Assembly: GCF_900091625.1 (NCBI RefSeq)
Contig: NZ_FMIC01000002.1
Coordinates: 1,798,001 to 1,862,000, forward strand
Direction: 5' to 3'
DNA length: 64,000 nucleotides
From: Micromonospora peucetia
GTDB taxonomy: Bacteria > Actinomycetota > Actinomycetes > Mycobacteriales > Micromonosporaceae
Below the pieces are notes generated by a model that did not search any database, had not been told where the DNA came from, and worked only from the letters and a program-made list of their open reading frames with translations. The position numbers and the translations under genes are program-made. Below are positions 57,222-64,000 of the stretch, piece after piece; positions within the stretch are counted from its first letter, which is position 1; each line of letters begins with the position of its first letter.

Positions 57222-58323
57222 GCTCCAACACTCCCTCCAGTAAATGGATCTTGCTGTTGCGGCAGTGCGCGGTCTGCGTACCGTCGAAACGCCCCAGCTC
57301 GAAGTAGCGGTTGGCCGCGTGACCGCCACCGCAGAACCCGAAGTAGGGGCAGGACGAACGGCACGCCTCGACGCCGGCGAGGAACTCGCCGACCCAGGGC
57401 GTCCGGTCCGCGTGGGCAAGGATCTCGGCCAGCGGGGTGGTCAGCACGTTGCCGCTGCTGAAGTCGCCGTACCGGACATCGGTGAAACCGGCCAGCTCGG
57501 GCGAGAGCACGGTCACCGAGCCATCGTGGCCAACCGTCGGGATCGGGTCCAACCGCCGGGGAAGCAGATCGTCGGCGGTGCCGTCCAGCACCGCCGCGGC
57601 GTACCGCAGCGACCACTCGACCTCGCGCAGGTGGACCCGGGGCTCCCGGCGCCAGGCCGCCACCAGCTCCGCCCAGAAGGCGGTCACCAGCCGGGCGTCG
57701 TGCGAGTTGTCGCGGAGGTTGACCCCCTCGGTCTCCTCGATGTTGACGCCGAGCACGTCACAGCCCAGGCCCAGGAAGTAGTCGTACAGCTCGGTGGCCA
57801 GGCCCGGCTCGGGCCGGCCCACCACCGCCAGCGCCGAGAACGGCAGGCCGTGCCGGCGCAGCGCCGCCACCCCGCGCAAAATCCGGTCGTACGCGGGCCC
57901 GCCGCCCCGGGTGACCCGGTCGCCGTTGCGCTCCCGAGGGCCGTCCACGCTCACGCTCACCCGCACCCCGTGCTCGACGAAGAACGCGCACCAGGCGTCG
58001 TCGATCAGCGTGGCGTTGGTCTGCACGTGGTGCTCGACCTCGGGCCCGAAGGGCGCGATCAGCGCGGCGAGGTGCTCCCGGCCGGCGGCCAGCGGCTCAC
58101 CGCCGTGCCACACCACCGAGAACCGTCCCGCCGCCGCCCACGGGTTGACCGAGGCCGCCACCGCCTCGGCCACCGGCACCGGCATCCGCCGGTCGGCGGC
58201 GCGGAACGGCAGGTAGCAGTAGGCGCAGTCCAGGTTGCACAGGGTGGTGGGCTGCATGACCACGTACGAGGGGACGGCGGCCAGGCCGCGCATCCCGCTG
58301 AACGACTGTCCCCGAGCAGCCAT
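57190..58323 (-). CDS. Radical SAM/SPASM peptide maturase (cyclophane type)
   Basis: 377 residues with GAGGAGGG before the ATG. The SAM cluster motif CNLDCAYCYLPF (CxxxCxxC) starts near residue 29; the C-terminal SPASM region has CRSSCPYFGFCGGGHAANRYFE and a final TAHC for auxiliary iron-sulfur clusters. It should install C-C bonds in the overlapping precursor peptide using S-adenosylmethionine. The enzyme gene comes first and the precursor last, the reverse of the usual order. Confidence 0.9.
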   Translation of the reverse strand: MAARGQSFSGMRGLAAVPSYVVMQPTTLCNLDCAYCYLPFRAADRRMPVPVAEAVAASVNPWAAAGRFSVVWHGGEPLAAGREHLAALIAPFGPEVEHHVQTNATLIDDAWCAFFVEHGVRVSVSVDGPRERNGDRVTRGGGPAYDRILRGVAALRRHGLPFSALAVVGRPEPGLATELYDYFLGLGCDVLGVNIEETEGVNLRDNSHDARLVTAFWAELVAAWRREPRVHLREVEWSLRYAAAVLDGTADDLLPRRLDPIPTVGHDGSVTVLSPELAGFTDVRYGDFSSGNVLTTPLAEILAHADRTPWVGEFLAGVEACRSSCPYFGFCGGGHAANRYFELGRFDGTQTAHCRNSKIHLLEGVLEHARDHQSPAA

Positions 58324-58464
58324 TGCCCTCCTCAGCGACTGAAGGGCTGCCAGGGAACCCGGGCGGGTCGCCCCGACAGCTTCGAGGGTGCCCTTCAGGC
58401 TAGGCGGCGACGGCCACTCGGGTGAAGCCCTGATCAGGTGCCCGTACGATCACCGGGAGTGTGA

Positions 58465-59619
58465 TCAGCCCCGGGTGTGCTGGCCGATCATCTGCACGTT
58501 GCCGGAGCCTTCGATGATCTCGCCGGCCTGCCATGCGTCGACGCCCCGGCCCGTCAGGGTGGCCAGCGCGCGGTCCGCGTCCTCGGCGGAGACGATCGCG
58601 AACATGCCGACGCCCATGTTGAAGGTCGCCTCCATCTCCGGGTCCTCGATCCGCCCCTTGGACTGGATCAGGTCGAAGATCGGCTGCGGCTTCCAGGTGG
58701 AGCGGTTGACCACCGCGTCGACGTTCTCGGGGAGCACCCGGACCAGGTTGCCGGGGATGCCGCCGCCCGTGACGTGGGCGATGGAACGCACCTCGGCCTC
58801 GGCGATCAGCTTGAGGCAGTCCTGCGCGTAGATCTTCGTCGGGGTGAGCAGCTCCTCGCCGAGGGTGCGCTGCCGGCCGAAGTCGTCGATCACCACGTCG
58901 AGCCGCATCCGGCCGGCGCCCAGCAGCACGTGCCGCACCAGGGAGTAACCGTTGGAGTGCAGGCCGGAGGAGCGCATCGCGATGACCACGTCGCCCACCT
59001 CGACCCGGTCCGGGCTGAGGATGTCGCTTTCCTCCACCACACCGACGCCGGTGGCGGAGATGTCGTACTCGTCCGGGCGGAGCACACCCGGGTGCTCGGC
59101 GGTCTCGCCGCCCAGCAGGGCGCAGCCGGCGTACCGGCAGCCGTCGGCGATGCCGGCGCCGATCTCGGCGACCCGGTCCGGCACGACCTCGCCGGTGGCG
59201 ATGTAGTCGAGCAGGAAGAGCGGCTCGGCGCCGCAGGCCACCAGGTCGTCGACGACCATCGCGACCAGGTCGATGCCGACCGTGTCGTGGATGTCCATCT
59301 GCTGCGCGATCACCAGCTTGGTGCCCACGCCGTCGGTGGACGAGGCCAGGATCGGGTTCTTGTACTTCTTCGTGTCCAGCCGGAACAGGCCGGCGAAGCC
59401 ACCCAGGTCGCCCATCACCTCGGGGCGCCGGGTCTGCTTCACCTTCGACTTCAGCAGCTCGACCGCGCGGTCGCCCGCCTCGATCGAGACCCCGGCGTCC
59501 GCGTACGAGACCGAGCGTTTGCGCGCCTGGCGGCCGGTGCCGGCCGTCCAGGGCTGGCGGTCGCCGCCGGCGCCGGTCGGGCTGCTTCCTGCGCCGCTGC
59601 GCTCGGACACGTGCGTCAC
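58465..59619 (-). CDS. purM: Phosphoribosylformylglycinamidine cyclo-ligase
   Basis: 384 residues from a GTG at 59619 with GGGGAG upstream. AIR synthetase signatures: SYADAGVSIEAGDRAVELLK, STDGVGTKLVIAQQM, GCALLGGETAEHPGV, SSGLHSNGYSLVR and TGGGIPGNLVRVLP. It closes FGAM to aminoimidazole ribotide in purine synthesis. The first 35 residues are an Arg/Ser/Gly-rich extension. Co-directional with purF, 58 bp downstream of it. Confidence 0.95.
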   Translation of the reverse strand: MTHVSERSGAGSSPTGAGGDRQPWTAGTGRQARKRSVSYADAGVSIEAGDRAVELLKSKVKQTRRPEVMGDLGGFAGLFRLDTKKYKNPILASSTDGVGTKLVIAQQMDIHDTVGIDLVAMVVDDLVACGAEPLFLLDYIATGEVVPDRVAEIGAGIADGCRYAGCALLGGETAEHPGVLRPDEYDISATGVGVVEESDILSPDRVEVGDVVIAMRSSGLHSNGYSLVRHVLLGAGRMRLDVVIDDFGRQRTLGEELLTPTKIYAQDCLKLIAEAEVRSIAHVTGGGIPGNLVRVLPENVDAVVNRSTWKPQPIFDLIQSKGRIEDPEMEATFNMGVGMFAIVSAEDADRALATLTGRGVDAWQAGEIIEGSGNVQMIGQHTRG

Positions 59620-59677
59620 GGTTCTCCCCTTTGGTTCTGGCACCGTGCCGGCGGTGACCGGCCCGTGCCGGGTGGTG

Positions 59678-61219
59678 CTACGGGCGGTGTGTGATCACGC
59701 CGCCCGGAGTGGCGACGAGCGGGGCGGTGTTCTGCTCCGGGGTGTCGGGCGCCTCCGCGACGACCCGCCGGCCCACCCCTTCGAGCACGTGCTTGCCGAT
59801 CAGGTTGCCGGCGGGCAGTTCGATCGGGTATTCCCCGTCGAAACACGCACGGCACAGCCGGGTCTTCGGCTGCTCGGTGGCGGCGATCAGACCCGAAAGC
59901 GACACGTAGCCGAGCGTGTCCGCCCCGATGGAGCGCCGGATGCCGTCGTTGTCCAGCCCGTTGGCCAGCAACTCGGCCCGGGTGGCGAAGTCGATGCCGT
60001 AGAAGCACGGCCAGTTGACCGGCGGCGAGGAGATGCGCACGTGCACCTCAAGCGCGCCGGCCTCGCGCAGCATCCGCACGATCGCCCGCTGGGTGTTGCC
60101 GCGCACGATCGAGTCGTCGACCACGACCAGCCGCTTGCCCCGGACGTTCTCCCGCAGCGGGTTGAGCTTGAGTCGGATGCCGAGCTGGCGCAGCGTCTGC
60201 GACGGCTGGATGAAGGTGCGCCCGACGTACGGGTTCTTCATCAGGCCGGCGCCGTAGGTGATGCCGGACTCCTCGGCGTAGCCGATCGCGGCCGGGGTGC
60301 CGGACTCCGGCACCGGAATGACCAGGTCGGCCTCGACCGGGTGCTCCTTGGCCAGCTGGCGGCCGATCTGCACCCGGGCGGAATGCACGTTGCGGCCGGC
60401 GATGGTGGCGTCCGGGCGGGCGATGTAGACGTACTCGAAGAGGCAGCCCTTGGGCTCCGGGGCGGCGAACCGGCTGGAGCGCAGGCCGTCCTCGTCGATC
60501 GCGATCAGCTCGCCGGGCTCGACCTCGCGGACCACGCTCGCGCCGACGATGTCCAGCGCGGCCGTCTCGCTGGCCACCACCCAGCCGCGCTCCAGCCGGC
60601 CCAGCACCAGCGGGCGTACGCCCTGCGGGTCGCGGGCCGCGTAGAGGGTCGACTCGTCCATGAACACGAAGCTGAACGCGCCGCGCAGCTGCGGCAGCAC
60701 CTCCAGCGCCGCCGCCTCGACCGACAGGTCCGGACGGCTGGCCAGCAGCATCGTCACCAGGGAGGTGTCGTTGGTCGAGCCGTCTGCGCGCAGGCCCCGC
60801 TCGGCGACCTCGCGCTGGAGCTCGGCGGTGTTGACCAGGTTGCCGTTGTGGGCCAGCGCGATGGTGGTGCCGGACGTGGTGGACCGGATGGTCGGCTGGG
60901 CGTTCTCCCAGGTCGAGCCGCCGGTGGTGGAGTAGCGGGCGTGCCCGATCGCCAGGTGCCCGCGCAGGCTGGCCAGGGTCGGCTCGTCGAAGACCTGGGC
61001 GACCAGGCCGAGGTCCTTGTAGACCACCACGCCCGAGCCGTCGCTGACCGCGATGCCCGCCGCCTCCTGGCCACGGTGCTGTAGGGCGTAGAGCCCGAAG
61101 TAGGTCAGGTTCGCGACCTCCTCCCCGGGCGCCCAGACGCCGAAGACGCCACACGCGTCCTGCGGGCCTGGTCGTTGGGGATCAAGGTCGTGGCTCAGCC
61201 GGCCGTCGCCTCGGGGCAC
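59678..61219 (-). CDS. purF: Amidophosphoribosyltransferase
   Basis: 513 residues, GTG start. A short propeptide (to Gln21 or so) precedes the catalytic Cys in DACGVFGVWAPGEEV, so it is the self-processing Bacillus-type enzyme. RGQEAAGIAVSDGSG, the PRPP loop VVVDDSIVRGNTQ and Cys residues in NWPCFYGID and RLCRACFDGEYP, which fit the 4Fe-4S ligands of that type, are present. It makes phosphoribosylamine from PRPP and Gln, the first committed purine step. Confidence 0.95.
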   Translation of the reverse strand: MPRGDGRLSHDLDPQRPGPQDACGVFGVWAPGEEVANLTYFGLYALQHRGQEAAGIAVSDGSGVVVYKDLGLVAQVFDEPTLASLRGHLAIGHARYSTTGGSTWENAQPTIRSTTSGTTIALAHNGNLVNTAELQREVAERGLRADGSTNDTSLVTMLLASRPDLSVEAAALEVLPQLRGAFSFVFMDESTLYAARDPQGVRPLVLGRLERGWVVASETAALDIVGASVVREVEPGELIAIDEDGLRSSRFAAPEPKGCLFEYVYIARPDATIAGRNVHSARVQIGRQLAKEHPVEADLVIPVPESGTPAAIGYAEESGITYGAGLMKNPYVGRTFIQPSQTLRQLGIRLKLNPLRENVRGKRLVVVDDSIVRGNTQRAIVRMLREAGALEVHVRISSPPVNWPCFYGIDFATRAELLANGLDNDGIRRSIGADTLGYVSLSGLIAATEQPKTRLCRACFDGEYPIELPAGNLIGKHVLEGVGRRVVAEAPDTPEQNTAPLVATPGGVITHRP

Positions 61220-61295
61220 CTGCGCTCCCTCATGCTGGTCTGGACCGGCCTTGCGGAATCACGCGGGGGGCGGATCCGCACTCCTCAGCCGGGAC

Positions 61296-61342
61296 CACTG
61301 TCGTCGCCTGACAGTGTACGCGAATCGGAGTCGATACAGAAA
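61296..61342 (-). promoter_or_regulatory. purF promoter with palindrome across the -10
   Basis: On the minus strand TTTCTG (61337-61342) and TACACT (61313-61318) are 18 bp apart. CACTGTC (61296-61302) and GACAGTG (61310-61316) form an inverted repeat overlapping the -10 and start site, a natural place for a repressor. Leader to purF is about 87 nt. Confidence 0.5.
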
Positions 61343-61390
61343 GTCACGATCTGGCTCCGTCGCGTCACCGGTCGATGGGCATCACCGCAG

Positions 61391-61744
61391 CTAGAGCGGG
61401 AGGTACGCGGAGAGATCCGCCCGGTTTCCGCTCACCCGTACGCGACCCTGGGTGATCGCGTCAGCCCAGTCGAGCCGTCCGGTGGCCACCGCCAGCCAGG
61501 TCCCCGGCTCCATCTCGACGACGTTCGCAGGGGTGCCACGGGTGTGTCGGGGGCCCGGAACGCACTGAACTGCGCCGTAAGGTGGGACACGCACCTCCAC
61601 CGATCGGCCGGGGGCGCGCTCCGCAAGGACGGTCAACAGGGCACGGACCGCATCCCGGAGGACCGGTCGTTCGGGCGTACGCCCCTCGTCGAGCGCCGAC
61701 AACGCCGCCGCGACCGCGGCGGACTTAATGTGCGGAGAGGACAC
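61391..61744 (-). CDS. Sterol-carrier-family protein, probably leaderless
   Basis: 117 residues from a GTG at 61744, six bases after TATCGT. Contains [35 protein letters not shown], the SCP2-like C-terminal strand and helix pattern shared by small bacterial sterol-carrier proteins. Such proteins bind lipids non-covalently. The long frame running further upstream is in the opposite gene's sequence and is not coding. Divergent from the membrane protein gene across 160 bp. Confidence 0.8.
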   Translation of the reverse strand: MSSPHIKSAAVAAALSALDEGRTPERPVLRDAVRALLTVLAERAPGRSVEVRVPPYGAVQCVPGPRHTRGTPANVVEMEPGTWLAVATGRLDWADAITQGRVRVSGNRADLSAYLPL

Positions 61745-61904
61745 GACGGGACGATACGGCCCGAGCACACCACGCCTGACGCTGGCCCTGGGTCGCGCTG
61801 ATCCGGTCAGACAAGGCATAGTTGCCGACGGCGTATTCGTACCGTGATGATCCCCGGCCCGGCGCCCCGCCGGCCGAGGGAAGTCAGTCCGGAAGGCGGT
61901 GGAC

Positions 61905-63920
61905 GTGTCAACACACCGACGTGCCTGGAAGCAGCGGGCCGGTGTGGTCGTGGCGCTGGTTGTCGGCGCCCTGCTCACCGTCCCCGCCACACCAGCCCTG
62001 GCCGCCGACGTCAGCGTGTCGCCCGGGTCGATCACCGTCAACGCCGGCAGCGACGCCGCCATCACCGTGCTCGTCACCCCCCGCGATGGCGACGAGGAGG
62101 CCCGGATCAGTCTCGCCGGACTGCCGGGCGGCGTAAGCTGCGCCGGCGGCTGTGGCACGATCCGATTCGCTGGCGGCCAGCCGAGACCCCAGTTGCTGCG
62201 GATCAGGGCCAACGACAACGCCGGGGACGCGAACGTCACCGTCACCGTGGCGGTCGAGGCCGAATCCGGCCCGGGCACCGCCACCTTCCAGCTCGGCGTC
62301 AAGGGCAAGGCGCAGCCGACCCAGCCGCCGCAGGCGCAGACCGTCAAGTCGGTCTCCGGCAAGGTGGTCGCCCAGGCGAACGGCAAGGCCGTGCCGAACG
62401 CCGTGGTCATGCTCCAGGACGGCGCCGGCAAGAAGATCGACACGATCAGCGACGACAACGGCAACTTCCGCTTCAACGGCACCACCGAGAAGCCGATCGC
62501 GCCGGGCCGGCTCGCCGTCGGCGCCAGCCTCGGTGAGATCTACGCCACCAAGAGCTTCGACGCGTCCGCCGGGCAGAGCATCACCGGCCAGCGCATCACC
62601 CTGGCGATCAAGGTCGAGACGACCCCGAGCGCCACCCCCTCGGCCAGCGACGAGCCTCTCCCCACCGAGGAACCCGTCGACGAGACCCCCGAGGCGACCG
62701 GCGACGCGACCCCGGGCGCGGCGGCCAACGCCGGCAACGAGAGCTCCGACGGCATGGGCTGGCTGTTCATCCTGCTCGGCGGCCTGCTCGTCGCCGCCGG
62801 TGTCGGCACCATCGTGCTGCTCTGGATGCGGCGCAAGGACAGCGGTGACGAGGACGACGACGCCCCGGCGGGGGCCGGCGCGGTCCCGGCGGCGCGCGGG
62901 GCTCTCCGGGGTGCGGACGACCAGACCCGGGTGGTCAACCGGGTCGGTGCCGCACCGGATCCGACGATGGTCGGCGGCACCGCGCTCAGCGACGCCCCCA
63001 CGATGATGCAACGCCCCGTGGTCGACGACGTGCCGCCGGACCCGTACGGCGCTCCCCCGCAGCCCTACGGAGCGGCGGGCAACCAGCAGGGCTGGGGCGG
63101 CAGCGGCTACAGCGACGAGCCGGGCGGCTACGGCGCTGCCGGCTACGGCAACGCACCCGCCTCCGGCGGCGGCTACGGCAGCGGCGGATCCGGTGGCGGC
63201 TACGGCAACGCGCCGTCATCGGGCAGCGGCTACGGCAACGCGCCCGCCTCGGGCAGCGGCTACGGCAGCAACGACTACAGCGCTCCGGCCGGTGCGGCGG
63301 GTGCGGCGGGCTACCCGCCTGCCGGCGGCGGCCGGGGCCACGGCGAACGGTACGACGAGCCGACCGGCCGCTACACCGGCGACGCCACCCAGTACCCGGC
63401 CCCGGCCGACCCGTACGCGACCGGCGTCTACCAGCCTGAGCAGGGTCAGGGCTACGGCCAGTCCGAGCCCGGGGCGTACGGCCGGGGTGGCGAACCGACC
63501 GGCGGCTACGACCAGCAGGGCGGCTACGAGCGGGGTGGCTACGACCAGCAGGGCGGCTACGGCCAGGAGCCCGCGCCCCGCGGCGGCCACGGCCAGGGTG
63601 GCGGCTACGACCAGCCCACCTCGTACGACAACCAGGCCGGCTACGGTCAGGGTGGCTACGGTCAGGGTGGCTACGGTCAGCAGGGCGGCTACGGCCAGGA
63701 GCCCCCGCAGCAGCGCGGCGGATACGACGGCCGCAGCGGTGGATACGACCAGCAGGGTGGCTACAGCCAGCAGGGCGGCCACGGCCAGCAGGGCGGGTAC
63801 GGTCAGGGCGGCTACGGTCAGCAGGGCGGCCACGACGAGCCGCAGACCGGTCGCGGTCGCCCGGACGGCCCACCGCAGCAGGACCGCGGTGGCCGCCGGT
63901 TGGACTGGTTGGACGACTGA
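61905..63920 (+). CDS. Membrane protein with extracellular Ig-like domains and a long Gly/Gln/Tyr-rich cytoplasmic tail
   Basis: 671 residues; I choose the GTG at 61905, eight bases after GGAAGG (GTG 61899 also in frame). Signal peptide cleaved near ALA-AD (33). Extracellular part: a beta domain (35-130) with Cys79/Cys83, then a carboxypeptidase-regulatory-like domain (148-235: [21 protein letters not shown]), Thr/Pro/Glu linker, one transmembrane helix (285-308), basic stop-transfer RRK. The last 320 residues are a low-complexity tail with GYGNAPASG and [15 protein letters not shown] repeats, predicted to be intracellular. Function unknown. Confidence 0.82.
   Translation: MSTHRRAWKQRAGVVVALVVGALLTVPATPALAADVSVSPGSITVNAGSDAAITVLVTPRDGDEEARISLAGLPGGVSCAGGCGTIRFAGGQPRPQLLRIRANDNAGDANVTVTVAVEAESGPGTATFQLGVKGKAQPTQPPQAQTVKSVSGKVVAQANGKAVPNAVVMLQDGAGKKIDTISDDNGNFRFNGTTEKPIAPGRLAVGASLGEIYATKSFDASAGQSITGQRITLAIKVETTPSATPSASDEPLPTEEPVDETPEATGDATPGAAANAGNESSDGMGWLFILLGGLLVAAGVGTIVLLWMRRKDSGDEDDDAPAGAGAVPAARGALRGADDQTRVVNRVGAAPDPTMVGGTALSDAPTMMQRPVVDDVPPDPYGAPPQPYGAAGNQQGWGGSGYSDEPGGYGAAGYGNAPASGGGYGSGGSGGGYGNAPSSGSGYGNAPASGSGYGSNDYSAPAGAAGAAGYPPAGGGRGHGERYDEPTGRYTGDATQYPAPADPYATGVYQPEQGQGYGQSEPGAYGRGGEPTGGYDQQGGYERGGYDQQGGYGQEPAPRGGHGQGGGYDQPTSYDNQAGYGQGGYGQGGYGQQGGYGQEPPQQRGGYDGRSGGYDQQGGYSQQGGHGQQGGYGQGGYGQQGGHDEPQTGRGRPDGPPQQDRGGRRLDWLDD
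63470..63840 (+). repeat. GGCTACGGTCAGGG-type repeat encoding the Gly/Gln/Tyr tail
   Basis: Twenty or so imperfect copies of a 15- to 24-bp unit GG(C/T)TACG(G/A)(T/C)CAG(C/G)AGGGC encode [11 protein letters not shown]. Multiples of three keep the frame. A related GGCTACGGCAACGC repeat lies at 63130-63265. Confidence 0.8.
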
Positions 63921-63952
63921 CCGCTCGGGGCACACCCCGACGACAGCACCAC

Positions 63953-63988
63953 GGCGAGGGCCGTCCGGAACTCCGGGCGGCCCTCGCC
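63953..63988 (+). terminator. Hairpin downstream of the membrane protein gene
   Basis: GGCGAGGGCCG (63953-63963) pairs perfectly with CGGCCCTCGCC (63978-63988), 33 bp past the stop. Confidence 0.8.
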
Positions 63989-64000
63989 GCTGTTCCGGGA

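Overview
The window is about 72% G+C by eye, uses GTG and TTG starts freely, packs genes into overlapping stop/start operons and carries bldC, a DUF3073 gene, a Tad pilus locus, a LitR/CarH-like regulator beside carotenoid genes and palindromic intergenic repeats. Together these point to a filamentous actinomycete, most likely Micromonosporaceae (Micromonospora or a close relative). It looks like ordinary chromosome. I see no phage genes, transposases, rRNA or CRISPR array.

Layout. 1-8.6 kb: the tail of a multi-pass membrane protein, a MerR regulator divergent from an aldo/keto reductase, a SulP anion transporter, an unusual signal-less trypsin-like protease followed by a zinc-ribbon protein, a GNAT acetyltransferase and a PAP2 phosphatase. 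7.8-18.9 kb: a complete Tad/Flp-type pilus locus: prepilin peptidase on the minus strand, then two secreted proteins, a CpaB-like SAF protein, TadZ, TadA, TadB, TadC, a pilin candidate, three TadE/TadG-like pseudopilins and a LysM protein. 19-21.8 kb: a Rieske protein, bluB under a cobalamin riboswitch, and an enoyl-CoA hydratase. 21.9-35.2 kb: an alpha-glucan utilisation locus on the minus strand, with a LacI regulator, sugar-binding lipoprotein, two permeases, a GH13 alpha-glucosidase and two large secreted enzymes whose Asp triads match GH87 alpha-1,3-glucanases.

35.3-44.2 kb: a flavoprotein disulfide reductase, a serine hydrolase, then a carotenoid cluster (crtB divergent from crtE-crtI-idi) ending in a CarH/LitR-type B12 regulator, and a polysaccharide deacetylase. 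44.3-44.7 kb: tRNA-Glu, tRNA-Asp and tRNA-Phe. 44.8-54 kb: small and hypothetical proteins, a circularly permuted LivJ-type binding lipoprotein, a two-gene fatty-acid beta-oxidation pair, a calcium-loop protein, a methyltransferase and an F420/PPOX-type protein. 53.8-56.3 kb: the conserved bldC - hypothetical - valine dehydrogenase block. 57-58.3 kb: a RiPP locus with a radical SAM/SPASM enzyme overlapping the gene of a 77-residue precursor whose tail is rich in aromatic and Asn residues. 58.4-61.2 kb: purF-purM. 61.4-64 kb: a sterol-carrier-like protein and a membrane protein with a long Gly/Gln/Tyr-rich cytoplasmic tail.

How the parts join: cobalamin appears twice, as product-controlled lower-ligand synthesis (riboswitch-bluB) and as the probable light-sensing cofactor of the carotenoid regulator. 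The LacI locus encodes the whole path from secreted alpha-1,3-glucan cleavage through oligosaccharide import to intracellular glucose release.

The observations I find most notable are the circularly permuted binding protein, the His-for-Trp change in the CarH-like photoreceptor motif together with a 12-bp direct repeat in the crtB/crtE promoter, the overlapping RiPP pair, the protease/zinc-ribbon pair, and the FUS-like membrane protein.
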